This document shows, piece after piece, positions 1 through 9,218 of a DNA stretch of 64,000 nucleotides. The translations under genes and the position numbers were made by a program. Within the stretch, counting starts at the first letter, position 1. Each line of letters starts with the position of its first letter. The notes below the pieces were generated by a model that did no database searches, was not told where the DNA came from, and saw only the letters and a list, made by a program, of their open reading frames with translations. Origin of the DNA: Thalassospira xiamenensis M-5 = DSM 17429 (GTDB lineage Bacteria; Pseudomonadota; Alphaproteobacteria; Rhodospirillales; Thalassospiraceae); the NCBI RefSeq assembly GCF_000300235.2, contig NZ_CP004388.1, positions 4,162,001-4,226,000 on the forward strand, given 5' to 3'.

Positions 1-758
1 TGCAATTCGTCGACAAACGTCTCCTCGTCCAGATTGACAAGATAATTGGCGAGATCGGTTGCTTCCGTCCAGACGATGGAACAACGATCATCGGTCATCG
101 GCAAAATGGCAAATGGTCCGGCGGGCAGGAAATGCTCCACGGCAAGACCGTTATGGGGCACCTTGTGCTTGACCGTACAGACCACCGCACTTTGCCTGTA
201 GCTCCATTGGTAGGTCTTGATGCCCGCCCAATTCCGCAGCATCGAATTGCGCCCTTCGGCGCCAATGGCCAACGCGCCGCGGATAGACCGGCCATCTGCC
301 AATGTAACCGTCATGCCGCCCTGATCACGTGCAATGGTTTCAACACGTGCCGGTGCGATCATTTCGACCAGATCGGTTTCGGCAATAGCCCGATAAAGCG
401 CGCCACGTGTGATCAGATTCTCGACGATGTAACCCAGAGGCTGGTTTCCGACATCTTTATGATCATAATGAAGGAACAGCGGGCTTACGCCGTCTGCAAT
501 CCTGATATCAAGGATCGGTTCGGCTTCGTCCGCCATATATTTCCATGCACCAATCACATCAAGCACGGAACGGGAAGCCGCAGCTATGGCGCAAGTACGT
601 CCATCATAATTGGCAGTGAGGATGGCTTTGGGGTCAGCGTAATCAATCACAACGGAACGCAGGCCACCATGCGCAAGCGCAAGCCCCATCGCCGCACCAT
701 TCAGCCCCCCGCCAAGAATGATGACATCTGCCTTAATCGTTTCCTGCTGAGCAACCAT
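1..758 (-). CDS. ubiH: UbiH-family ubiquinone biosynthesis FAD hydroxylase (C-terminus cut by window edge)
   Basis: This is a flavin monooxygenase of the UbiH/UbiF/Coq6 family, which hydroxylates the aromatic ring of ubiquinone precursors. Reading the minus strand from the ATG at 758 gives 252 residues with no stop before the window edge, so the C-terminal part is missing. An N-terminal Rossmann FAD-binding motif is visible (VIILGGGLNGAAMGLALA, about residues 13-30). It is followed by the family segment DGRTCAIAAASRSVL. The start is preceded by AAGGTG. Which ring position is hydroxylated cannot be told from sequence alone, because UbiH, UbiF and broader-specificity UbiL/UbiM proteins look alike. 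The composite palindrome at 825-858 lies just upstream. Confidence 0.85.
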   Translation of the reverse strand, partial: MVAQQETIKADVIILGGGLNGAAMGLALAHGGLRSVVIDYADPKAILTANYDGRTCAIAAASRSVLDVIGAWKYMADEAEPILDIRIADGVSPLFLHYDHKDVGNQPLGYIVENLITRGALYRAIAETDLVEMIAPARVETIARDQGGMTVTLADGRSIRGALAIGAEGRNSMLRNWAGIKTYQWSYRQSAVVCTVKHKVPHNGLAVEHFLPAGPFAILPMTDDRCSIVWTEATDLANYLVNLDEETFVDEL

Positions 759-824
759 CGTGCACACCTTTGCTTTCTGCGCCAGCCGGGCAAAGTCGTA
801 TGACACCTGACTGGAAAATCCATG

Positions 825-858
825 TTTCGACAGTTTTTACGTAAAACAGCCGTCGAAA
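825..858. promoter_or_regulatory. Composite palindrome upstream of ubiH
   Basis: Outer arms TTTCGAC (825-831) and GTCGAAA (852-858) enclose a perfect 12-base palindrome, TTTTACGTAAAA (835-846). It lies 67-100 bases upstream of the ubiH start. The symmetry suits a dimeric regulator's operator. No regulator can be named from the sequence. Confidence 0.4.
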
Positions 859-1010
859 GATGCATCTGATTTAACGCGTCACGACCACGGCCACAAGCCG
901 GAGCAGGAAAATACCGCACATTGCGTCAATCCGGACATTCTCGATCCTGATGACAGCAATGCCGCCACGACATCGCCTTGACGGAAAACAGATTTTTAGA
1001 TCGCTATAGT

Positions 1011-1060
1011 TGATTAAAATTTGTGCATAAATTTTAATCAGCGCCAAAATCTATGCACAA
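1011..1060. promoter_or_regulatory. Overlapping inverted repeats upstream of glnK (candidate enhancer)
   Basis: Two perfect dyads overlap here. The first has 12-base arms, TGATTAAAATTT (1011-1022) and AAATTTTAATCA (1029-1040), around GTGCAT. The second has 9-base arms, TTGTGCATA (1021-1029) and TATGCACAA (1052-1060). They lie roughly 100-150 bases upstream of the sigma-54 promoter at 1158, where enhancer sites of bacterial enhancer-binding proteins such as NtrC usually sit. The match to the classical NtrC consensus is only partial, so the bound protein is an inference. The rest of the 759-1245 gap holds only this, the ubiH palindrome and the promoter. Confidence 0.5.
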
Positions 1061-1157
1061 TTAGTATCCTGCCCGCGTTTTGCATCACCCGATCAGATGA
1101 CCTGTTTGTTGAGGAATATATATAAAATTCAAAGCATTAGAAGATTGATTTCGAATC

Positions 1158-1173
1158 TGGCACGATTCTTGGT
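1158..1173 (+). promoter_or_regulatory. Sigma-54 promoter of glnK-amtB
   Basis: TGGCACG, four bases, then TTGG matches the sigma-54 -24/-12 consensus (TGGCACG-N4-TTGC) at every defined position except the last. The spacing from GG to G is correct. It lies about 70 bases upstream of the glnK start, and nitrogen-regulated glnK-amtB operons are classical RpoN/NtrC targets. Confidence 0.8.
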
Positions 1174-1200
1174 TTGTAGGTTGCGACTGCGAAATCGTGA

Positions 1201-1584
<384 letters not shown>

Positions 1585-1607
1585 GTCCAGAGACAAGGGG
1601 AGACATT

Positions 1608-2936
1608 ATGAACATTCCGATGAAGAAAACCGGCTTTGCCGCTCTTGCCGGGGCCGCTGCGCTGGCAATCACGTCACCGGCCTTTGCTCAGGACGCGGGC
1701 GTTCCGGCCGAGACCCAATACATCCTCAACACCTTCAGCTTCCTGTTTAGCGGTGCGCTGGTGATGTGGATGGCCGCCGGCTTTGCCATGCTGGAATCCG
1801 GCCTGGTGCGGACCAAAAACGTATCGACCATTCTTTTCAAAAACATCGCCCTCTTCGCCGTTGCAGGTATCATGTATTACCTGATCGGTTATAACCTTAT
1901 GTATATGGACGTTTCCGGCTGGATCGGTTCGCTCAGCCTCTGGAGCGCTGATGACGCTGCAGCTCTTGGTGGCGATTTCTCTGGCGGGTATTCGGCGACC
2001 TCCGACTGGTTCTTCCAGATGGTGTTCGTTGCAACCGCAGCTTCGATCGTTTCCGGTACCGTTGCCGAACGTATCAAACTGTGGCCGTTCATGATTTTCG
2101 TCGTTGTCCTGACCGGTATCATGTATCCGATTACCGGTGCATGGACCTGGGGCGGTGGCTGGCTGTCAGAAATGGGCTTTGCCGATTTCGCAGGCTCGAC
2201 CATTGTTCACTCGGTTGGTGGCTGGGCGGCTTTGACCGGCGCAATCATCCTTGGTGCACGTAAAGGCAAATATGGTGCGGACGGTTCGGTTCATCCGATG
2301 CCCGGCTCGAACCTGCCGCTGGCAACGCTTGGTACCTTCGTTCTGTGGCTCGGCTGGTTCGGCTTCAACGGTGGTTCGCAGCTTGCAATGGGTTCGGCCG
2401 CTGACGTTATCGCGATTGCCAACATTTACGGCAACACCTCGATGGCTGCTGCCGGTGGCGTTGTTGCCGCAGCAATCCTGACCCAGATCCTCTACAAAAA
2501 GGTCGACCTTACCATGGCACTTAACGGTGCACTGGCTGGTCTGGTCTCGATTACTGCTGGCCCGGACACCCCGACCATCGGTTCTGCCATCATCATCGGC
2601 GCCATCGGCGGTATTCTGGTTGTTGTTGCGGTTCCGCTGCTCGACAAACTGAAAATCGATGACGTTGTCGGTGCGGTTTCGGTTCACCTTGTCTGCGGTA
2701 TCTGGGGCACCATGGCTGTTCCGTTCACCAATGACGGTGCATCGTTTGGTGTTCAGCTGACCGGTGTTGTTGCGATGGGTGCCTTCACCATTGTTGCATC
2801 GGCAATCGTGTGGCTGATCCTGAAATTCACGGTTGGCATTCGCCTTAGCGAAGAAGAAGAAGCACTGGGCAGCGATGCTGTCGAGCTTGGCCTCGAAGCT
2901 TATCCGGAATTCGGTAAAGGTTCGCAGCGCTTCTAA
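1608..2936 (+). CDS. amtB: Ammonium transporter AmtB
   Basis: This 442-residue trimeric ammonium channel of the inner membrane begins with a cleavable signal peptide (basic start, then FAALAGAAALAITSPAFA and a cleavage site near residue 27). About eleven hydrophobic helices follow. The family pattern GGWAALTGAIILGARKGKYG is present. It is preceded by GGGGAG and sits 23 bases after glnK, so the two genes are co-transcribed. P-II binding would gate the channel when nitrogen is ample. Two strong hairpins follow the stop. Confidence 0.97.
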   Translation: MNIPMKKTGFAALAGAAALAITSPAFAQDAGVPAETQYILNTFSFLFSGALVMWMAAGFAMLESGLVRTKNVSTILFKNIALFAVAGIMYYLIGYNLMYMDVSGWIGSLSLWSADDAAALGGDFSGGYSATSDWFFQMVFVATAASIVSGTVAERIKLWPFMIFVVVLTGIMYPITGAWTWGGGWLSEMGFADFAGSTIVHSVGGWAALTGAIILGARKGKYGADGSVHPMPGSNLPLATLGTFVLWLGWFGFNGGSQLAMGSAADVIAIANIYGNTSMAAAGGVVAAAILTQILYKKVDLTMALNGALAGLVSITAGPDTPTIGSAIIIGAIGGILVVVAVPLLDKLKIDDVVGAVSVHLVCGIWGTMAVPFTNDGASFGVQLTGVVAMGAFTIVASAIVWLILKFTVGIRLSEEEEALGSDAVELGLEAYPEFGKGSQRF

Positions 2937-2954
2937 GCGATCAGATTTCCTGAC

Positions 2955-2978
2955 GGGTGCCATGTTCGCATGGCACCC
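2955..2978 (+). other. Perfect 10-bp hairpin with UUCG loop after amtB
   Basis: GGGTGCCATG and CATGGCACCC pair perfectly around a TTCG tetraloop, 18 bases after the amtB stop. There is no T-run directly after it, so it is more likely an mRNA 3'-end stabiliser or processing structure ahead of the true terminator at 2996. Confidence 0.6.
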
Positions 2979-2995
2979 AGCCTGTCAGACCGATT

Positions 2996-3030
2996 GACCC
3001 GCCTTGGGATTTCCCAGTGGCGGGTCTTTT
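2996..3030 (+). terminator. Intrinsic terminator of glnK-amtB
   Basis: GACCCGCC (2996-3003) pairs with GGCGGGTC (3019-3026). An inner TGGG/CCCA stem extends the hairpin, and TTTT follows. Confidence 0.8.
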
Positions 3031-3161
3031 GTATTTTGCCCATGCCACCTTTTTAAGCACAGTGATAAGCACAAGACATGCAAACGGTTTCATCCGGTCC
3101 TTATCCGGAGGATGATCCGCGTGCCAGCTGATCTGCCAATTCTTTGCCCGAATTTTCTGCC

Positions 3162-3195
3162 AAAAGCCCGGAGAGCGCAACTTTCCGGGCTTTTT
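3162..3195 (+). terminator. Orphan intrinsic terminator upstream of the aminotransferase
   Basis: AAAAGCCCGGA (3162-3172) pairs with TCCGGGCTTTT (3184-3194) and runs into further T. It lies 130 bases beyond the amtB terminator and 126 bases before the next start codon, so no recognised gene ends here. It could end a small RNA from about 3040-3195 or act as an attenuator for the aminotransferase. No convincing ORF is seen in 2937-3320. Confidence 0.55.
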
Positions 3196-3320
3196 CGCAA
3201 CGGATACCATCGCCCTTAAATCTTTCTTTGTATTTTTGGCATAGGGGTAAAGTCAGGGGAGATTGCCCACATTTTGCGGATACCTGCATTTTGACGCCTG
3301 TCGATCTGCGAGATCCATTC

Positions 3321-4526
3321 ATGACCGGAATGCCGAACGCGATGTTTAACCAGCGCCTTGATCAATTGCCCGCCTATCCGTTTCCACGGCTTGCTGCCCT
3401 GTTAGAAGGGCTTGAACCCGGCAAGACGCCATTGGTGATGTCGATTGGCGAGCCGCAGCACGAGCCCCCCGCGATGATCACCGAGGCCATGGTGAAATAC
3501 GCCAGCCTCTGGCATAAATACCCGCCGGGAAACGGCACGCCGGAACTGCGCAGCGCGATCAAGGGATGGCTTGACCGCCGTTACAATCTGCCAGATGGCA
3601 TGATTGATCGGGATGCTCATATTCTGCCGGTCGCCGGAACACGCGAGGCGCTTTATCTGATTGCAACCTGTGTCATCCCGCAGGATCAGCCCGGCCCGAA
3701 GCCCAAGGTTCTTCTGCCCAATCCGTTCTATCAGGTCTATTGCGGTGCCGCGGTCCTTAATGATGCGGAAATGGTGCCGCTGGCAGCAGATCCGGAAACG
3801 GATTTCTTGCCTGACCTTGATCAGATCGATATCGAAACGCTTAAGGCGTGTCGCCTGTTTTTCCTGTGTTCACCAGCCAATCCGCAAGGGTCTGTTGCAT
3901 CACGGGACTATCTTGAACGCATTATTGCGATGGCGCAGGAACATGATTTCGTTCTGGCGATGGATGAATGCTACGCCGATATCTATGATCGCGAGGCCCC
4001 GGTTGGCGCGCTTGAAATCTGTGCGGCACAGGGACGCATGGACAATGTCATTGTTTTCCATAGCCTGTCAAAACGATCCAGCGCGCCGGGCCTTCGTTCA
4101 GGGTTCGTTGCCGGTGATCCCGTGATTATCAAACGCTTCAACGCATTGCGCAGCTATTGCTCGGCGACGATTCCGATGCCGATCATGGCGGCATCCGCCG
4201 AACTGTGGGCCGATGATGCCCACGCATCGGAAAACCGTGATCTTTATCGCGCCAAGATTGATGTCGCGCAGGAAATTTTTGGCAACCGGTTTGGTTTCTA
4301 TCGCCCGCCGGGGGGCTTTTTCCTGTGGCTTGATGTCGGTGATGATGAAGCCGCAACCAAAAAAATATGGGTGGAAGCCGGGGTAAAAGTCATTCCGGGC
4401 AGTTATCTGTCGATCACGGATGCAGATGGCAACAATCCCGGAAAACGCTTTATCCGCATTGCCCTTGTTCATGACCTTGAAACCACCCGCGAAGGGCTTC
4501 GACGTATTGCCGATGCCCTGAGCTGA
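3321..4526 (+). CDS. PLP-dependent class I/II aminotransferase (DapC-like)
   Basis: This 401-residue fold-type I aminotransferase carries the PLP lysine at about Lys251 ([16 protein letters not shown]). It also has the substrate-side motifs [23 protein letters not shown] and ANPQGSVA. The start is set at the ATG at 3321 ([20 protein letters not shown]). A reading frame open from 3144 would add 59 residues with no family character and overlap the orphan terminator. Alphaproteobacterial homologues are often annotated as succinyl-diaminopimelate transaminase (DapC, lysine and peptidoglycan precursor synthesis) and sit beside ftsK, as here. The exact substrate is inferred. Confidence 0.85.
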   Translation: MTGMPNAMFNQRLDQLPAYPFPRLAALLEGLEPGKTPLVMSIGEPQHEPPAMITEAMVKYASLWHKYPPGNGTPELRSAIKGWLDRRYNLPDGMIDRDAHILPVAGTREALYLIATCVIPQDQPGPKPKVLLPNPFYQVYCGAAVLNDAEMVPLAADPETDFLPDLDQIDIETLKACRLFFLCSPANPQGSVASRDYLERIIAMAQEHDFVLAMDECYADIYDREAPVGALEICAAQGRMDNVIVFHSLSKRSSAPGLRSGFVAGDPVIIKRFNALRSYCSATIPMPIMAASAELWADDAHASENRDLYRAKIDVAQEIFGNRFGFYRPPGGFFLWLDVGDDEAATKKIWVEAGVKVIPGSYLSITDADGNNPGKRFIRIALVHDLETTREGLRRIADALS

Positions 4527-4573
4527 ACCAAGTCTGCCCGATCAACAGCGACGAAACGACAACGGATACCCCG

Positions 4574-7051
4574 ATGAGCAGTCAGTCCAACCTTCTCGCA
4601 CGCAGCACCGCCTTTATGCCGGGCAGTCTTGTCAATCTGCTGAAACGAAGTGGATTGCAGCTATGCGGGCTTGCGCTGGTTGGCGCAGCAATCGCCCTTT
4701 TCATGATGCTGATCGGTTTTCATCCCGGTGATCCGTCTTTCAACCATGCGGCTGATCGCGATGTGATCTTCAACCCGCTTGGAACATTCGGGGCTTATAC
4801 CGCCGATCTGTTGTTGCGCACGCTTGGTCTGGCATCGGCGCTGCTTACTGTCTTGATCCTTGGCTGGGGTCTGCGGCTGATTGCGGTTCGGCCGTTCAAC
4901 TGGATGTGGGCACGGTTTCTGGTTTTGCCGCTTGCCCTGCTGATGGTCGCCACCGCGGCGGCAGCGGTCCGACCGGGTATGCACTGGCCGCTCACGGTCG
5001 GGTTTGGTGGTTTTGCCGGTGACCTGCTGCTTTCCAAGCTTCAATACGGGTTCGAAATGATTGGCGTACCAGGTGCACGTCCGCTGATTGCGCTGATTGC
5101 AATGATACTTGGTCTGTTCCTGACCATGTTCTGCATGGCCTATCACATGTCTGAATGGCAGAAAGTCGGCTCGATCCTGTCGCGTATCGCAGGCGGTATC
5201 ATTTCCGCAATCGGCCGCGCCATTCCTGGCAATTCAACAGATGACCGCCCGGGCGAACGGACAGCAGCCCGCAATCCCCGCATGCGTCAGGAACCGTCGC
5301 TGGAAAAAGGCAAAACCGGCCTTGGTGCTGCGATCAGTACCCGTCTGCAAGCGGCAACATCGTCGCATAACAAGGACGATGATATCGAGGAAGACGATTA
5401 CAACGACGCCGATCATGCGCCACCGGTTCATATTGTCGCGGCCCCGGCGGCAAAATTGCAACCCGGCGAAAAAGCATCGGCCCAGCGTCAGGCGTCGTTT
5501 GATCTTGGATCAGACGATTACCGATTCCCGCCGCTTAGCCTTTTGCATGAACCCGACCCGGCAGACGCAACCCAGATTGATCAGGAAGCATTGGCGCAAA
5601 ACGCCCGCCTTCTGGAAACCGTTCTTCAGGACTTCGGCGTCAAGGGCGAGATCGTTCAGGTTCGCCCCGGGCCGGTTGTTACCCTTTATGAACTTGAACC
5701 GGCAGCAGGCGTCAAGTCATCACGCGTGATCGGCCTGGCCGATGATATCGCGCGTTCCATGAGCGCGATTGCCGCCCGTGTTGCGGTGGTACCGGGGCGC
5801 AATGTCATCGGGATCGAATTGCCAAACGCACGCCGCGAAACCGTACATTTGCACGAAATTCTGGCATCAAGCGATTTCGAAAAGAATACTGGCAAACTCA
5901 ATATGAGCCTTGGCAAGGATATCGGCGGCACACCGGTAATTGCCGACCTGTCGAAGATGCCGCACCTGCTGATTGCCGGTACCACCGGTTCGGGTAAATC
6001 GGTCGGGGTCAACGCGATGATCCTGTCGTTGCTCTATCGCCTGAAGCCGGAAGAATGCCGTTTCATCATGATCGACCCGAAGATGCTGGAACTGTCGATT
6101 TACGACGGTATCCCGCACCTTCTGACGCCGGTTGTGACCGACCCGCACAAGGCGGTTGTTGCCCTTAAATGGGCGGTGCGCGAAATGGAAGACCGGTATC
6201 GCGCCATGAGCCAGGTCGGTGTGCGTAACATCGCGGGCTATAACAAACGCATCAAGGAAGCAGCGGCCAAGGGCGAACAGCTGACGCGGCGCGTTCAGAC
6301 CGGCTTTGATCCCGAAACCGGCAAACCGATCTTTGAAGATCAGGAACTGCCGATGGAGCCACTGCCGTTTATTGTGGTCATCGTCGACGAAATGGCCGAT
6401 CTGATGCTGGTGGCGGGCAAGGATGTTGAAGCATCGATCCAGCGACTGGCACAGATGGCCCGTGCAGCGGGCCTGCATCTGATCATGGCAACCCAACGCC
6501 CGTCGGTCGACGTTATTACCGGTACGATCAAGGCAAACTTCCCGACCCGAATTTCCTATTCCGTGACATCGAAAATCGATTCCCGGACCATCCTTGGCGA
6601 AATGGGTGCCGAACAGCTTCTGGGTCAGGGGGATATGCTCTATATGGGCCAAGGTGGCCGATTGCAGCGCGTCCATGGTCCGTTCGTATCGGACGAGGAA
6701 GTCGAAAGCATCGTCGCCCATCTGCGCGATCAGGGCGACCCGGCCTATCTCGAAACCGTTACCGAAGAACCCGAAGAAGATCCGGTCGCGGCTTATATGG
6801 CCGGTGGCGGCGGTTCAGACGGCGGTGGGAATGGATCGGATGATGATCTGTATAATCAGGCCGTCGGCATTGTCCTGCGCGAGAAAAAGGCATCCACCAG
6901 CTTCATTCAGCGCAAATTGTCTATCGGCTATAACCGCGCAGCCCGCATCATCGAACAGATGGAAGAAAACGGCATTGTTTCGTCGGCCAACCATGTCGGC
7001 AAGCGTGAAGTCCTGATGGAAAACATGGACGGATCGCCTTACGAATACTGA
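4574..7051 (+). CDS. ftsK: DNA translocase FtsK
   Basis: This 825-residue septum-anchored ATPase pumps chromosome termini apart and activates XerCD at dif during division. The N-terminal ~200 residues hold about four membrane helices. A short acidic, low-complexity linker follows (about 220-310). The motor domain has Walker [13 protein letters not shown] near residue 470 and Walker [10 protein letters not shown] near 600. The C-terminal winged-helix gamma domain, which reads KOPS polarity, covers about residues 750-815 ([20 protein letters not shown]). The linker is short compared with E. coli FtsK, as is usual outside the enterics. A strong terminator follows. Confidence 0.97.
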   Translation: MSSQSNLLARSTAFMPGSLVNLLKRSGLQLCGLALVGAAIALFMMLIGFHPGDPSFNHAADRDVIFNPLGTFGAYTADLLLRTLGLASALLTVLILGWGLRLIAVRPFNWMWARFLVLPLALLMVATAAAAVRPGMHWPLTVGFGGFAGDLLLSKLQYGFEMIGVPGARPLIALIAMILGLFLTMFCMAYHMSEWQKVGSILSRIAGGIISAIGRAIPGNSTDDRPGERTAARNPRMRQEPSLEKGKTGLGAAISTRLQAATSSHNKDDDIEEDDYNDADHAPPVHIVAAPAAKLQPGEKASAQRQASFDLGSDDYRFPPLSLLHEPDPADATQIDQEALAQNARLLETVLQDFGVKGEIVQVRPGPVVTLYELEPAAGVKSSRVIGLADDIARSMSAIAARVAVVPGRNVIGIELPNARRETVHLHEILASSDFEKNTGKLNMSLGKDIGGTPVIADLSKMPHLLIAGTTGSGKSVGVNAMILSLLYRLKPEECRFIMIDPKMLELSIYDGIPHLLTPVVTDPHKAVVALKWAVREMEDRYRAMSQVGVRNIAGYNKRIKEAAAKGEQLTRRVQTGFDPETGKPIFEDQELPMEPLPFIVVIVDEMADLMLVAGKDVEASIQRLAQMARAAGLHLIMATQRPSVDVITGTIKANFPTRISYSVTSKIDSRTILGEMGAEQLLGQGDMLYMGQGGRLQRVHGPFVSDEEVESIVAHLRDQGDPAYLETVTEEPEEDPVAAYMAGGGGSDGGGNGSDDDLYNQAVGIVLREKKASTSFIQRKLSIGYNRAARIIEQMEENGIVSSANHVGKREVLMENMDGSPYEY

Positions 7052-7079
7052 TCCTCGTGCAACCATAAATATCAACAAC

Positions 7080-7118
7080 AAACGAAAGAGGGATGCCATG
7101 TGCATCCCTCTTTCGTTT
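7080..7118. terminator. Long perfect hairpin terminator after ftsK
   Basis: A 17-bp perfect stem (7080-7096 with 7102-7118) closes on a CATGT loop. The right arm is rich in T (CTTTCGTTT). It begins 28 bases after the ftsK stop. The left arm is A-rich, so it could work in both directions. Confidence 0.75.
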
Positions 7119-7327
7119 ACGGATCTCGCCGCGATACTGATTTCACTCACTGATTTCACTGAGGATTCTTCATTTTATCACGGGTTTTCTGATTTCGATC
7201 AGGAACAATTGGCAAAGCTCTTTTTATAAAACCGCATATCTGCACAACCTTATGTTGCAGTTATGCTGGCCTGACAGCTTTTGCTGCATGCAGTTTCCGC
7301 CGTTTACATCCAAATACGGAGAACCCG

Positions 7328-9013
7328 ATGAAACTCTCCAATTTCTCGCTTTCCGCCAAATTGCGGATGGTACTGGTAATGACGGCTTTTGCGCTGGGCG
7401 GTCTGGCGGTCTTTGATCTTGTGACCCTGCGATCTGCACTGGTCGAAGAAAAGAAAGCCAATGTCCGGCAAGTCGTCGATATGACCCGTTCGATCTTTAG
7501 CCATTATGATCAGCTCGCCAAATCCGGTGAGATCACCCTCGACGAAGCGCAGACCCGTGCAACAGAGTTTATTCAGAATGCGCGTTACGCTGACAATAAT
7601 TATGTGTTTGTACTGGGTCTTGATACCAAGGTCATACTGCACCCGATCCAGCCAAAACTGAACGGCCAGAACGGTAAACAGGTGATTGATGTCAACGGTG
7701 TCCCGATCCTTGATGAAATGGTCAAGGCAGCACGTCATCCCGAAGGCGGTTTCCTGACCTATGAGTGGAACAAACCGGGGCATGACGGGGTATTTCCCAA
7801 ACTGGCCTATGCCGAAACATTCAAGCCGTGGGGCTGGGTGATAACAACCGGCGTTTATATTGATGATGTTGATGACATTTTCTGGCAAACCGCCATCAAT
7901 GACATCGCTGTTGCGATTTCCATGCTGATCGTCATCGGAATGGCCGGACTTGCGATTGACAGATCAACAACCCGCCCCTTGCGAATGATCACCGAGGCGC
8001 TTAACAAACTGGCCCAAGGCGATACCAGCGTCACCACAAACGAAACAGATCGACGTGATGAAATCGGTGCACTGGCCCGCTCGCTTGAGGTTTTCAGGGC
8101 AAACCGCGAACAGGCCGAAAAGCTTGAACGCGAACAGAAAGATACACACAAAATCCAGATTGCCCGCGCAGAAAAGATCGAAAAGCTGATTAAAAGTTTC
8201 GAGATCGAAGTCGAAGGCAATCTGTCGACGGTTCACAGCGCGTTGGAGCAATTACGCACCACGGCAACAGGCATGGCCAGCCAGTCTGACGAAACCACGA
8301 GCCGTGCGGCCAACGTTGCCGTGGCAACCGAACAGGCAGCAGCCAATGTGGATACCGTTGCGGCCGCGGCAGAACAGCTTGCTGCATCCATCGATGAAAT
8401 CACGTCGCAGGTTTCGCGAAGCTCTGATATCGCACAGTCGGGTGCAAACGAAGCCGATGACGCAAGTACGATTTTTGCAGAACTTGGAACGGCTTCCGAC
8501 AAAATCGGGCAAGTGGTTGAACTGATCCAGTCGATTGCCGAGCAAACCAATCTTCTGGCACTCAACGCCACAATCGAGGCCGCCCGTGCCGGTGATGCCG
8601 GAAAAGGCTTTGCCGTGGTTGCGGCCGAGGTCAAAAACCTTGCCAACCAGACCACGCGCGCGACCGAAGACATTGCCGGTCAAATCGGCGGCATTCAGGA
8701 ATCGACCCAGAATGCACTGGGCGCGATCCAGCATCTTTCGGGTCGAATGAAGGAACTGAACGAGGTTTCGGCAAGCATTGCCGCCGCCGTACGTGAACAG
8801 GATGCAGCAACCGGCGAAATTGCCCGCAACGTTGCCGAAGCCGCAACCGGCACCAAGGATGTCGCGCAAAACGTCGTCGGCTTGCGCAAGGCCGCCGAAG
8901 AAGAACGTGAAGCATCCGGTCAGGTTCTGGCGGCATCCGGCAGCCTGAACAGCAAATCGCAAAACCTGATGGAGCAAATCAAACAGTTCCTGAACGATAT
9001 CAGGGCGGCATAA
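7328..9013 (+). CDS. Methyl-accepting chemotaxis protein with single Cache sensor
   Basis: This 561-residue receptor has a membrane helix (about 10-30), a periplasmic single-Cache domain (about 35-185, with [17 protein letters not shown]), a second membrane helix (about 190-212), a HAMP domain and a cytoplasmic MCP signalling domain. The hairpin-tip signature is [19 protein letters not shown]. It would signal through CheW/CheA to the flagellar motor. The ligand is unknown; small organic acids are common for this Cache type. GGAG precedes the ATG. The next gene is a clear paralogue, so the pair arose by tandem duplication. Neither has an obvious CheR-tethering C-terminal pentapeptide. Confidence 0.93.
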   Translation: MKLSNFSLSAKLRMVLVMTAFALGGLAVFDLVTLRSALVEEKKANVRQVVDMTRSIFSHYDQLAKSGEITLDEAQTRATEFIQNARYADNNYVFVLGLDTKVILHPIQPKLNGQNGKQVIDVNGVPILDEMVKAARHPEGGFLTYEWNKPGHDGVFPKLAYAETFKPWGWVITTGVYIDDVDDIFWQTAINDIAVAISMLIVIGMAGLAIDRSTTRPLRMITEALNKLAQGDTSVTTNETDRRDEIGALARSLEVFRANREQAEKLEREQKDTHKIQIARAEKIEKLIKSFEIEVEGNLSTVHSALEQLRTTATGMASQSDETTSRAANVAVATEQAAANVDTVAAAAEQLAASIDEITSQVSRSSDIAQSGANEADDASTIFAELGTASDKIGQVVELIQSIAEQTNLLALNATIEAARAGDAGKGFAVVAAEVKNLANQTTRATEDIAGQIGGIQESTQNALGAIQHLSGRMKELNEVSASIAAAVREQDAATGEIARNVAEAATGTKDVAQNVVGLRKAAEEEREASGQVLAASGSLNSKSQNLMEQIKQFLNDIRAA

Positions 9014-9038
9014 GCCAATCTGATACTGAACTTTCAGC

Positions 9039-9080
9039 TGTGCCGTCCTGAAAACCGTCAACGTATTTTGGGACGGCACA
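9039..9080 (+). other. Long-loop hairpin between the two chemoreceptor genes
   Basis: TGTGCCGTCC (9039-9048) pairs with GGACGGCACA (9071-9080), with a partial AAAA/TTTT inner stem. No T-run follows, so it is a weak terminator candidate or a processing hairpin. Confidence 0.4.
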
Positions 9081-9218
9081 TTCGGAAAAGACAAAAAGCA
9101 ACTTTCAGTTGATTTTGATCTATCGCAAGATTTCCAGTCTAGAAAAAGCCTAAAACCGGAAAAGAATAACAAAACCGGCAGAAACACCGTCCCCACACGT
9201 TTTGGAGATGAGGCGTGA

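Noticed and set aside
132-803. Plus-strand frame of 223 codons at the left edge
   Set aside because: The minus strand encodes a clear UbiH FAD-binding domain over the same bases.
2166-2963. Long minus-strand reading frame (265 codons) over amtB
   Set aside because: It is the antisense shadow of amtB, with no family features and a composition typical of reversed codons.
3144-3320. N-terminal extension of the aminotransferase
   Set aside because: These 59 codons overlap a terminator hairpin and show no conservation pattern; the ATG at 3321 gives the normal length.
8252-9196. Minus-strand reading frame of 314 codons over the first chemoreceptor
   Set aside because: It mirrors the MCP signalling domain; similar shadows lie over the second receptor, as expected from shared codon bias.
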